Source of the DNA: Volvariella volvacea V23
Taxonomy: Eukaryota > Basidiomycota > Agaricomycetes > Agaricales > Pluteaceae
DNA length: 64,000 nt
Assembly: GCA_000349905.1 (NCBI GenBank)
Contig: KB722736.1
Coordinates: 1,419,139-1,483,138, forward strand
Reading direction: 5' to 3'
The notes beneath the pieces are model-generated. The model ran no database searches, was not told where the DNA came from, and saw nothing but the letters and a program-made list of their open reading frames with translations. This document shows, one piece after another, positions 22,849-33,979 of this stretch (position 1 is its first letter; each line of letters starts with the position of its first letter). The position numbers were made by a program, and so were the translations under genes.

Positions 22849-23888
22849 TTATGATATTGGCATTCGGGACCTACTACTCAATGAGCTTTCGAGAAGTTTG
22901 GTTTGATGCATCGAATTTGAAGCGAACCTCGTCCAAGACGCATTCCTGAAGCCAAAACGCAGGGTAGCATTCCACATACTCCGGTCTGAGCGCTTCATTA
23001 AGCAGTCCAAAAACTTAGGATAACAGGAGCTCACACCGAGCGATGCCGCATTCTGCGCTTCGCCTCATCTCGATCCACACAACAACGTATCCTGTGTGAT
23101 AAATATTCCGTCACTCTGCGGAGTCGCGTACGAGGATGATCTGTCCTGTAAAACCAAATGTGGTATCCACGCGTGAAGAGGTGCAATTTTGTCCCGTTGG
23201 TGCATCGACAGAGAATATCGGGTCGTCCTTTCCTAGTTTTCCACTCTGATCACATCCCCCGCTGAGCCTGGGCATCGGAAAACAACGGTGGCGTTGGAAG
23301 TGGGCCAGCAAGTTCTTCACGGTAAGCTTTGAGCAACTATGGGACGCCCCGACCCCGAATTTGCAAGTCTTGTCTACGCCAGTGACCAGGTAAAGCGAAC
23401 CATTAGGGGCTTCGTTCTCTGCTGCTCATTACGAGTGTGATGATACCAATTCGCTGCTCCTTCCATTATCGAGTTCAGAAATAATTCTTTAGGAGCATCC
23501 AGACGCGAAGCCCCTCTTGGGGGGTACAGAGAAGCGCCTTCTGAAACCAAGCTGTTCGCTTCGTTATTAATGTCAACGAGATGAGGTATCTTTAACTCGA
23601 AGGTGCTTACCCAACTCCAGATAAGCGGGTGGCCCTACTGGATATTAGGAATCCTAGGCCATAAAATTCTGGTGTAACGCGAATGTCACTGGTAGAAAGG
23701 TGTACTCGACAGAAATCCCTTGGCACGCCAAAAGAGTTGACCGAGTGATTAGGAGGGGCTTTAATGTTGAATCTGGAACTAAAGATGCCAAATCGATTGC
23801 AATAACCAACATCGCCAATAAGGACACCCTTGTTCACAAGGGGATCTGGATTTGGATTCCAGAGAGGGTATCCATGTTGTTTAAGCAT
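22849..23888 (-). pseudogene. Fragmented member of a lineage-specific Agaricomycete family
   Basis: The minus strand holds pieces that match, from memory, a family common in Agaricomycetes whose first domain reads HGYPLW...GxxxGDVG and whose middle holds a ...NGSLYLVTGxDK motif. Seen here: MLKQHGYPLWNPNPDPLVNK with GVLIGDVGYCNRFGIF, then NSFGVPRDF (23888-23607). Further down, at about 23430-23330, comes NGSLYLVTGVDKTCKFGVG, preceded in another frame by EGAANWYHHTRNEQQ. A one-base frame change separates the last two pieces where the family is continuous. Downstream pieces to about 22850 are short and interrupted by stops. Function of the family is unknown. A multi-intron gene cannot be ruled out, but the frame change inside a motif favours decay. 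Confidence 0.4.
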
Positions 23889-24375
23889 AGGTGGCTAGCA
23901 TAGATATCCGAATAAGCCACATGATTGGAAGAGTAGAGAAAGCAGATAGTGGGAGAAGGGTGTCTGGCCCTCGTTATACGACCAGAGTCACAGCCATGAA
24001 CACTCTGGCCGCGCCGTTCGCAGTGTAGTCGCGTTCAAAAGCACAGCTGAAAGAGGAGGTATCGAAGATACTAGCACTCTTATGAGATAAACACATCTGG
24101 AGATACGCTTACACCAATGAGCCCTGAAACGCTCGATGAACTGTAGCGCTTTTATGATACTGCAAAAGAAAATAAAATTTGGGCTCAGTGGAAGTGTCAT
24201 GATGGATGAAACGACAACAGATCGGATAGTGTGAACGTCGCCTCATTGCGTCGTTGCTACGCGTACGTATATGCATGTGGAAATTGTATTACTGTACATT
24301 GTCTAATAGCACTTTATGAATTCACCCAAAGCCACTCCACAACCCCTCCCCCTCCCACGCAACAGATCCAGCCCC
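23889..24375. other. Intergenic
   Basis: Nearly 0.5 kb between the decayed gene and the BTB gene 3' end. No coding or RNA feature seen. Confidence 0.4.
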
Positions 24376-26274
24376 TCACTCCTCCTCCCCCTCATCAAAA
24401 CAATCCGGCAAACTGTCCTCCACCCTCTTAATACACTCCTGTATACTCTTCCTCGCCGCCATCCTACAATCATGATGCATGTACGTCGCGCTCCCCCACC
24501 GATCATAGTCCTTCTGGATCTGCCTCAACCGGCCCAACACGTCCGCCAGCCCGAACCCGTTCAGGATCACGTCGCTCCGCGTCTTCTCCTTCCAAAACTC
24601 GAGCCAGGACTGCGTGCACCCGTGTTGGTGCCATGTCGCGCCGCAGGAGGGCGCGTGCGTAAAGTTGGGCGGGTGGTTGCGGAGCTGCTCCCAGATGGAG
24701 GTGAGGCGGTAGTACCCGATTAGGAGGCGGAGCTGTTGGGAGGGGGTTATGGAGAGCGGGGGAGAGGAGGGTGTGGAAGAAGAGGAGATTGAGGCGGCGG
24801 GGGTGGTGTCGGTGTCGTGATCTTGGGGTTGGAGAGCGGGAGGCATAGGAAGTAGTGGAGGGATGTTTACTGGTCCCAGTGTAGGGATGCCAGACGTGGC
24901 AGCGGCAGATAAAGACGAGTTGTTGGCGTCATTCGTTCCATTATTTGTGCTAGCACTTGCACCCGCTGTTCCACCTCCGCTTCCATGCAAAACCTTCATC
25001 ACGGCCCTACTCTTCTTAACCACCATCGCCTTCTGCATGACCTCCAAATACGCCGCGCCTCTCAAACTCCTCAAATTCAGCTCGTCCGCAATCGTCATTG
25101 CTAGGTACGCATACTGCACGGACGAGGACATGAGCTGGCGGAGAAGCGATATCAGTGTGTTGAGGAGTTTTTCGTGGTTGCAGAGCTGGGCGAGGTGGAT
25201 TAGCTGGGTTAGTTGAGCTGTGTTCTGGATTCCGGGTGTTGGGCTTGTGGAGTTGCTTGCGGTATTGTTCGTGGATGTAGACGCAGTGCCAGTGTTGGGG
25301 CTAGTGCCGGTGCCGGTCGTAGCACCACCAACGTTATTGGGACTAGCAGCAGCATTGAACCCTCCACCAGCAGATGCATCAAAGGCATACGGATGGGATG
25401 CAGGTAATGCACTCAGTAACGGGGAAGGCTTTCGGTTTACGTATTCCTGAATAGCATCGAGAGACCAAGTTTCGAGCGACTTGAATGAATACTTGTAGGA
25501 GATGCGCGCAATGTCCATTAGCTGAACTAGGGAATCAGATGTCGGTGATGTGAGTGATGAAAGTTCTGGAGGTCTGTTGTGGGTAGGTAGATAGACGTAA
25601 TAAGGATTAGCATGTGTCCCAGCGTGCGTGCATAGTGCGTAAATGAAAACGAGCGTGTAGGGCATAGCAGATAGGGGGACATAGGGGCGTCAACGCCCGT
25701 GATTGATGCATGATGGATGTTGGTCCGTGTGGCGGACGCAGACGCGGACAAAGAGCAAGGGAAGCGACGTACAGAGCGTAGAGTGCCCATAGGAAGTGCT
25801 TGAATTCGGATACGGTATCACCGTGCAGGATGACCGGGTTGCGGTCTGATTTGCCTTCTGCCTCGGTGGAGCCTTGAGGTAGACTGAACATTGTACCGAA
25901 ACTTGAGCCGTCTCTGCTTAGTATAGACCGGTGGACCTGTGCTTTCGGCTCAGTGTGAGGACGAAAGGACTGCGAATGGCGCTTACATTGAACAACGTAT
26001 CTTGAACCAATAAGATACAACTCCCGTCGTCAAAGTAATACTCCTCATCCCGTTTCACATTCAAGGCCTCCACATCCATAACGCCAGTTTCTCCATCATA
26101 CGCAGTAGAGCTCCCCATCTTCCCGTGTCTTGCAATGCCTTCGACTTGACTGTGGCTGCCGGTGTTGCTGCTGTACCGCGTACGCTTCTTGAATCTTGTG
26201 TCTTCGGTTGAGAACGGGGTCGCAGGGCTATCGATAGACTCGGCTCTGGTGTGCTGGGATGTAGATACGTTCAT
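24376..26274 (-). CDS. BTB/POZ domain protein
   Basis: BTB-domain protein of 549 residues, of the type expanded in Agaricomycetes; such proteins dimerise and may act as CUL3 adaptors. Exons on the minus strand are 26274-25987, 25936-25773 and 25573-24376, all in phase, with GTAAGC and GTACGT donors. The BTB fold runs through the splice sites: YYFDDGSCILLVQDTLFNV, VHRSILSRDGSSFGTMFSLP, PVILHGDTVSEFKHFLWALY, then a helical region LVQLMDIARISYKYSFKSLE. A Thr/Ser/Asn-rich linker follows, then a C-terminal helical block with a Cys/His cluster (APSCGATWHQHGCTQSW, and MHHDCRM further on) and a very acidic end (DCFDEGEEE). The start at 26274 is the first ATG in frame. The C-terminal block may bind metal; that is only an inference from spacing. 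Confidence 0.85.
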
Positions 26275-27074
26275 AAGCCCGCCTCTCCTTTATACTCTCA
26301 AGCGTCTGCGGAAGTCAAAGCTTAAGTCGACTTGGAGCTGTGGCGGTGGGGTTTAATAGCTTTGTGGGGTAACAGCAATACTGGATACCCCACTGGCAAC
26401 AAGGTGGAGAACGAGAGCAGAGGAAAACGGAGAGGGTGGTGTCTGGGAGTAGGAGCGACCGAGGGTGATATATAAGTAGAATGTGAACAAAGGAAATAAG
26501 GCTCGGTGAGCGGAAGCAGCTTTTCGTAACGGGAAAGGCGATCACTGCCATCCCGGCTGACACGCTTATGCCCTATGTCCGATACGCCCTACACTCCAAC
26601 CTGGACTCGCCAAGTACCCTGTGGGTGCTTCAATACGCTCGTAGGATGCATCGCGGGTGACTGGTCATAGTTTGGTCGAGTGAAAAAGGACATGGCCTTT
26701 GCTCAATCCCGGGCCAGGCGGCAAGCGCTTACCGCGGCGCCAAACAAGCGATGGCCCCGAGCACCCATCGTCATCGCGCCGCAGCCTTCCACAGCGTCCT
26801 CGCCTTCATCCAGCACACCAACGGACATTTGTACGTTATCTCGGGGCCCCGAGATAAGAAAGTGCGCAATTTCACACGTGAATCAAACCTCCACGTCGCC
26901 AGATTACCATGGTCGCAATCCGACACCGTGCATGGCGCAACCTGATCTCAGGCTCTTTCTTTTAAACTTCCATCTACAACCAGAATCATTCCTGCTCTCC
27001 CGGCCTATAAATCCCAGCCTCAGCCCTTCACCCATTGTTACACGCTCAACGCCGGGTCGTCAGCGTTAATCAAC
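26275..27074. promoter_or_regulatory. Divergent intergenic region, BTB gene / aldo-keto reductase
   Basis: 800 bp between two divergent starts. A TATA-like TATAAA sits about 70 bp before the aldo-keto reductase ATG (CCTATAAATCCC at 27003-27014). Some open frame is present at 26680-27069 but shows no family motif and would overlap the promoter. Confidence 0.45.
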
Positions 27075-28590
27075 ATGCCGTTTGGTACCATTCCCCTAAA
27101 CGATGGCCACGAGGTGGGCGCTCTGTTGAAGTTGATGCAACCCTTCGTATTCAATTTCAAGGTTGGATTGGGGGTGTAACATGGTGCGGTGCGTTGGGGG
27201 CTTATCTCTAGATTCCTGTCATTGCATTTGGAACTGGATCCGTTATGAAAGACCACAACGCAACGGCATCCGTAGAACAGGCGCTGGAAACTGGGTTTTC
27301 TCATATCGATACAGCTCAAGGTGCCCCCTCTCTCCTGATCTTCCTCCTACATTTGCTCATGGTATCTGTTTTTCGGTAGTATATCATAACGAAGAAAGCG
27401 TTGGAGTTGCAATTAGAGAAAGCGGACTTTCCCGCTCTGAGCTCTACGTCACTTCGAAATACGGTGGTGGGAACATTCAACAGAGGATCAGGGAGAGTTT
27501 GTCAAGGGTATGTATCTCTTTTAGCTACTTGCATCCAAGACCCTCACGTATGTCGTTGTAGCTTGGCCTCAAGCATCTCGACTTGTATCTCATCCATCAC
27601 CCCAGTTTTATTACTGGAGATTTAGCCTCTGCATGGAGGGAATTCGAGAAGATTAAGGAAGATGGCCTTTCCAAGTACGTTGTTCACTTTGCTACGACAT
27701 ATCCACATGAACATCAACTTGAACAGGAGCATCGGTGTCAGCAATTTCACCCTCCCACTTCTTCAACAACTGCTCAAGACGGCATATGTCAAACCTGCTG
27801 TTAACCAGGTGAGCATTCACAATTCGCGATTCCATCCCGTCATGTGACGCATATACTCGATGCAAATTCGATGTCACATAGATTCGATTCCACCCGTACA
27901 ACTACGCTGAGAATAAAGAGCTACTCGAGTACTCAAAGCGCCACGGAATCGTAACCGAGGCTTATAGCAGCCTAACGTACGTGTCTTTCCCCATTCCTTA
28001 CGCACGTATTCACGTTCATGTATGTATCCATGGTTATGGCATGATACAGACCCATCACACAATATCCAGGGGGACCAGTTGACGTGCCCGTACAAGCAGC
28101 TGCCGACCGTCGAGGCGTTGCTCCGGGTCAAATCATCTTGGCCTGGGTGAGGGCTAAAGGAGTCGTGATTGTCACGTACGCATCTTATTTTATCTATCTG
28201 CCCCAAGACCCTGCTAACATCTGCTGATACAGGACAAGCTCAAAGAAAGAACGCCTCGAGCAATATCTCGCTGCAGCAGACATTGAACCACTCACAGAGG
28301 AAGAAATAGCCGCCATCGATGAAGCAGGGGCTAAAGGACCCCCGTCTGTGGTTACCGTTTCCTTGGCTAGAGCTCGTGCTCGGGTGGCTGGATTGGTTGA
28401 TCTTACCAGGAGCCACGGCCAGTCTGATTGTGCGGTTGTTGTAAGACTGGTGTTGCTGCTGTTGGTGTTGATTTTGGTTCTGGTCGTGAAGTATGGGATT
28501 GGGATAGAGACTGTGGGTGCGGTCCTGGGATCTGGACTTGATCATGGAAAGGACAAGATCGTTTCGTGCAGGATTGGTGCTAAAGCTTAG
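27075..28590 (+). CDS. Aldo-keto reductase with C-terminal membrane tail
   Basis: NADPH-dependent aldo-keto reductase, 349 residues from eight exons: 27075-27113, 27212-27320, 27380-27507, 27562-27674, 27727-27808, 27882-27976, 28050-28175 and 28233-28590, all in phase. The catalytic tetrad is visible: Asp and Tyr in FSHIDTAQVYHNEESVG, Lys in ELYVTSKYGG, His in LDLYLIHHPS. Further family motifs are SIGVSNFTLPLLQQLL, VNQIRFHPYN, TEAYSSL, GQIILAWVRAKGVVIV and the cofactor-binding TSSKKERLEQYL. After the barrel comes an extension with an Arg-rich stretch (LARARARVAGL), then a strongly hydrophobic segment RLVLLLLVLILVLVVKY, long enough for one membrane helix, and a ~25-residue tail. Soluble relatives end near the EEIAAIDEAG position. 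This suggests anchoring to an organelle membrane, most simply the ER, with the barrel in the cytosol. Confidence 0.9.
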
Positions 28591-29751
28591 AAAAGAGGGG
28601 TGCTGGGCCCGTGTGTATTTCTAATTCGTGCATGTCTTGTATAGCAATGGTCGTTAGCCTTTGGGTGAGAGTTTATAAACGCTTGTATCCGTGTTACTGG
28701 AGTAATTACCACCAAGACCCCCAAACCCATTCCCGCCTTCCAAATTCTGAATTCTCGAACTCAGCAAAGATGCACCAAGTATGGGAATCCCAAAAAGCCC
28801 GTCCTTCCATTCCGATTGTCCATGTCTGTCAATGTAGGTAAGCACAAGCGAGATTTCTCCTTACCCTCTGAGGGTGGTGCAGGATCTCGGCTGCAGTTGT
28901 GCTTAAGCTTGGAGATTTCGGGGATCTGCCTGAACCCACTGCCTCTGCCGGCGCCGTCATGCCATCATGCCATGGCCAGTAATATCGATTCGCGTAGATA
29001 GCGTGGCACATGCACGACTCGGACTCGGGGCCTCGGGGATCACGAGCCACGTTCCCGTGTTTTGATAAATGTTGTTGACTGGAATTGCGACCTGCTGTTG
29101 GCGGCTCTGTACGGGGGCCCGGGACTGATGCCTGTGTGTCTGGATGGGGATACGTCTGTGTGTGCGTCGATATATAAGGTAGAGAAGAAGAGTTCGAAAG
29201 AAGCGTGGCTGGAGACTGGTATTGAGTCCGAATCTTGAGAGATTGATAGCGGTCGTGGTCCCCGTGAAGGGCAGAGATAAGATTTGGGATGGGTAATCTC
29301 GGGGAGCGGTTTGGTGTCCTGTGCGGGCTTGGTTTGCCTCGGCGCTCAGTACGGGACCCAGGGTACCTTGACAGCGGTCGACGCAGAGGAACCAGGCATA
29401 GGGACCTATCAAAGCTCCATCTTAGGAACCCCTTTGCACCTCGGCGACACCATGCGTGGGCGTGGTACTCGACGGTGATGGAATAAAACGAGAACGCGCG
29501 AAGTGCTTAATTAGGGTGAACGCGGGAACACAGACGCGTCAATTCGGCACCGCCAAAACGCGTGACTCAGTCACACAATAATGTGACGATCGTGTCCTCG
29601 AAGGCTCCGTCAGCCATTCAGAATCGACTCACGCCGAGTCGCAGCTCCGCTGCTTTTCAACCGCAACCGCCTCCTCTCAGTTCCTTTTTCTCATCTTCTT
29701 GTCTCCCCCCTTCACTAGACAAGGCAGCGAAGACAAGGAAACGTGGTGGAT
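28591..29751. other. Intergenic
   Basis: About 1.2 kb between the reductase and RAD4. A minus-strand open frame (28957-29412) has no family features and I read it as chance. The region upstream of 29752 could hide a further 5' RAD4 exon. Confidence 0.4.
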
Positions 29752-32700
29752 ATGGATATGGATAGGGACATGGATATGGACATTGTCAACTTCAATCCGG
29801 TCGAGCAGGACCTTGACTCGGACGATGAGATGGACTGGGAGGAGGTCGAAGTCCCTGAGCGACATATAGAAATCACACTCGACACTCGTCCCTCGGGTTC
29901 GAAAGAGAAAGAGGGAGCTCCTACGTTCGTGTTGCGTCCTCTCCAGCTGAGGGGTGCACGTCGTGACTGACCTCCGCCTCGTTAATAGGAAGAAGGGGAT
30001 CTCGTATGCTGAACGAATGCTACGGATTGACTGTCATAAGGTTCATACGATTGCGTTGTTGGGGAACGCATGGGTGCGGAACAAGTGGATTAATGATCCC
30101 TTGTTGCATGTAGGTGTCCAACCATTCCTTGTCCCGCTCTTTCTCCCATCGCTCTCTCTTCTGCCGTATGATTTATGCATATACGTTCCTCAATACATGC
30201 TCCTTTGAACAACCTGTGATTAAACAATGTCTCTTCATTCACACCAGGCGCGCTTAATCTCCCTAACGCCTCTTGCGCTCCAAAACGAGTTTAGCAAGAT
30301 ACACAAGTCGCTAATACCAGACCAAAATCAACGCGGTCGAATGTTTGAGAATGCAATGAAAAAGCTCGTCGACTGGTGGTGTGGCACGTATTTCGAAGTC
30401 ACGGATGGTGGTCATATTCGAAATAGGACGTTCGACGATGTGCAGAGGAAGTTGGTGGAGGGTGGATATGTTCCTCAAGATGCGATAGTAGACAATAAGG
30501 AAAAGGAAAAGGAAGATATTAAAGGGAAAGGGAAGGAGAAGGATCCGCCAGTGTTCGTGCCATTGGATGAAGAGGCACTACAAGACTTGTTGGATGATGA
30601 CGGCGAGAGAATACGAAGTCCGAAGAGTTTGATGAAACACGCGCTCAATGCGAGTGGTTCGAGGGATACAAGTGCCCAGTTGTTCACAGCGCTGTGTAGA
30701 GCGCTCGGAATACCCGCTCGACTCGTCGTCAGTCTCCAAAGTGTTCCATGGCAATCGAGTATTGGTAAACCCAAACCCACTTATTCAAGAAAGACGAAGA
30801 AGTGCAAGAGTAATGACGCAGCAAAAGGCAAGACAAAAGCGGAAGATGCCCCAAATGCCTCCGAGGAAGATGAGGATGACATGGAGGAAATCTCAATCGT
30901 CCCATCCTCACCTCACGATTCTACGTCAGAACTGGACAAGAAAGGGAAGGGCAAGGGTAAAGGCAAAGGCAAAGCCTCCATTCGCGCTGATGATCGAAAT
31001 TCTACTCCAATGGCGTCGTCGTCGTCGTCGTCGCCGTTGAAGAGCGAAAAGGCTAAAGGCAAAGAAAAGGCCAAACCAGTCATCAAACTGCGAAAGTCTA
31101 GTAAGATGGCTAGGGCACCCGCCACTGCTTCAGCATCTCCAGCGGCTTCTGGTACATCCACTCCTCGATCCATAGGGTCGGCTACTAGCTGTAGGTTCGA
31201 ATGTCATAGGTTTCTAGCATGTGTACTGAAGGCTGTACAGATCTGAGCCCACAAGTTACCCCTCCTGTGTTTTGGACAGAGGCATTCTCGCGCCCAGATG
31301 CTCGATGGTTACCCGTCGACCCAATACGGGGAATCGTAAACCGTCGAAAGGTGTTCGATCCTTCACCTACTAGCATCACCGCACCACAGCATCAGGTTCT
31401 TGGGTCAATTCGTTATCCCCACCCCTACGCTCCAAAGAGGCCATCACTAAACACTGCAGTGCCGAGATCGGTCTCGCAGGAGAATAGGATGGTCTATGTC
31501 ATCGCGCTAGAGGAGGATGGATATGGGAGAGACGTGACAAGGAGGTACGCCAAGGAGTTTAGCGCCAAGATTTCGAAGATGCAGGGTGGGAATATTGGAA
31601 CTGGTGCAGGAGGGAAAGGAAGGACAATATGGTGGGAACATGTGGTTCAGAGTATAACCCGTCCATTCCGCTTGGTAAGGGAGCTCGATATATGCGCTCG
31701 TGTGGACGGAGTTAGTGACTTTTTGAATGTAGCACCGAGATGACGTCGAAGACGAAGAATTGGAAACCGCACAACTGATGGAAGGGATGCCAACTACTAT
31801 CGCTGGCTTCAAAGATCATCCCCTGTACGCATATATACACTTTCTTGACTCATCCATCTCATTTCATACTACAGATATGTTCTCACTCGCCATCTCAAAC
31901 AAAACGAGACCATCCACCCTCCTCCACCCGGAACACCCGAACTGGGCAAATTCAGAGGCGAACCAGTCTACCCACGCTCGTCCGTCGTCTCGCTCAAAAC
32001 CGCGGAAAACTGGATGAGATCGGAAGGTCGAGTCGTCAGTCAAGGTTCTCAGCCACTGAAGATGGTCAAAGTGAAAGCGGGCACGGTTAACAAGATGAGG
32101 GAATTGGAGGTTTTGAAAGACGAGATGAGGGAAGCTAGGAAAGGGGAGGGAGAGTCATCGACGTCTGGTGGAGGAGATGAGATTATGCAAGGACTGTACG
32201 CGAGGAGTCAGACGGAGCCGTATGTACCGGATCCCGTCATTGATGTAAGCCCCTCCTCACTCGATCCTTGGAGTTGAGCTAATTATCGTTGGGATCACAG
32301 GGAATTGTGCCGAAGAATAACTTCGGTAACATCGACTTATACGTTCCTTCCATGCTTCCGGAAGGAGCTGTTCATCTTCCTTGTAAGTCGGAAGCTTACT
32401 GTTCTCAATCATGTGTTATCTAACCAATAAACTATAGATAAAGGCATCGCCAAAATAGCCCGTAAACTTGGAATAGATCATGCTGAAGCTGTGGTAAGCA
32501 TCTCGGAATTCTATCCTCTGACAGTGAAAGAGAGAATATGCCCTAACTGCTGTTGTGCTTCAGGTTGGTTTCGAATTCAGAAAACGTCGTGCACTCCCTG
32601 TCATCGAGGGTGTGGTAGTCGCACGTGAAAACGAATCCCTACTCTTAGAGGTAAGCTTCCCATCCCTTCAGGCGATTTCTACCTTCCAGAAACAATTATA

Positions 32701-33979
32701 TATTGACGTGCATCATTTCTGGCTTCTCTTTCTTATCCCTGGCGGCATCACAGGCATATTGGGCAGCGGAACAGGATGCAGAAGAAAAAGCCCGGATCAA
32801 GCGCGAAGATCGCATCCTGAAACAATGGACACGTCTGATACAAGGCCTTCGTGTACGAAAGCGATTACAAGAGCAGTACGCGAAGCCAAAGGGAAAAGGA
32901 GAAGAACAAGAGAAGCAACAAATAGCAACAGAACCACAATTACAGTCACAATTACACCCAAAGCAGCCTCCGCCGAAGGGTTCTGATATTCAAATCGATA
33001 CCCTGGATGGGGGCGATGCCGTACAAGACGTAAGATTAATTTCCTTTGTGTAAAGTAAGGGATGGAGGAGCGGTTGCTAACCTATTGTTTATATATTCAT
33101 TAGGCGGAATCAAGTCACACCCTAGACGCAAGTACGAGAGAGGGTGGTGGTTTCCTTGTGGAAGCTGGCGACGTCGTTCAGGCGTTCCATTTACCTAAAC
33201 AGTACTTATACGACACGGAGGGCCTATCGGATCCAAGGACGCTACCAAAGGCTCCTAACGCACCGACCTCCGGACTCAATCCAGGGGAGGGTGATGGCGG
33301 GGACTTGGAAAAAAGGCCAAGGTTTGACATAACCTACGACTTGGACCCATTAGACCTGAAAGAAGAGGACAATCATCTAGGTAGCGGTGGTGGCGTGCTC
33401 CCGTCGGAACCGGCAGTCAATGCTCGACCTGCACCCAAGACGATGCAGGAGATTGCCGAAGCCGAAGAAAGAAGGCGCCTAGAGGAGCAAAAAGAGGGTG
33501 ATGTCGAGGAATTGGCTGATATGGTGGTTGATAAAGTTGGCACCTCATCTTCACCAATGACCCCCGGGTCATTAGATACGGGTGTAGGCACGAGGAGGAG
33601 ACGATCAATCCCGAAGACAAATGGTCGATCGAGTGCCGTTAATTCAAAGAATGGGAGCAAACGTGGTACGCCAGTGGACAACAAGAAATCATCAGCGGCC
33701 AATAATGCAAGACGGAAGCGAAGAAGAAAGGATGAAAGTAGTGAGGCTGAAGATAAAGTTGATGAAGAACATTTGACAGATGATGGTGATGACCAACCTA
33801 GTGGACCACCTGCAAAAAGGACTCGAAAGGAGAAGAATGTGACTGCGGGTCGAACTAATACTGCCGCAGCATCATCGACTGTAACACCCGCTCGAACATT
33901 AAGACCCCGTGCGGCAAAAAATCGAGCCAAGGTGCAGGAAGAGGAAGATCTGGACGATTTGTTGGATCACCTGGAATGA
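29752..33979 (+). CDS. RAD4: DNA damage recognition protein Rad4/XPC
   Basis: Nuclear lesion-recognition factor that starts global-genome nucleotide excision repair with Rad23. The gene has many exons. Visible in order: acidic N-terminus (MDWEEVEVPERHIEITLD); transglutaminase-like part I with RMLRIDCHKVHTIALLGNAW, MKKLVDWWCGTYFEV and TALCRALGIPARLVVSLQSV; a Lys/Gly-rich insertion; part II with FWTEAFSRPDARWLPVDPIR; BHD1 (GFKDHPLYVLTRHLKQNE ... FRGEPVYPRSSV); BHD2 (QGSQPLKMVKVK ... LYARSQTEPYVPDPVID); and BHD3 (GIVPKNNFGNIDLYVPSMLP, KIARKLGIDHAEAVVGFEF). After that comes RIKREDRILKQWTRLIQGLR and a long basic, disordered tail ending LDDLLDHLE at TGA 33977-33979. All DNA-binding beta-hairpin domains are present. 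ATG 29752 is the first plausible start; an upstream exon cannot be excluded. Confidence 0.92.
31014..31034. repeat. GTC trinucleotide microsatellite within RAD4
   Basis: About six or seven GTC units encode a run of serines (MASSSSSS) in the disordered insertion that splits the transglutaminase-like fold. It lies just after a (GGCAAR)n stretch encoding KGKGKGKGK. Slippage here would change length without harming the folded domains. Confidence 0.7.

Noticed and set aside
26680..27069. 129-codon plus-strand frame just before the aldo-keto reductase
   Set aside because: No motif; it overlaps the TATA-like element and ends 5 bp before the reductase ATG, so it is read as promoter sequence.
28957..29412. 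151-codon minus-strand frame in the reductase-RAD4 gap
   Set aside because: No family features, no plausible exon partners, and a composition rich in Arg/Thr/Gln without hydrophobic patterning.
31185..31260. GGTTCGAATGTC resembling a tRNA T-arm (about 31194)
   Set aside because: No matching anticodon stem, D-arm or acceptor stem around it; it is intron/exon sequence of RAD4.
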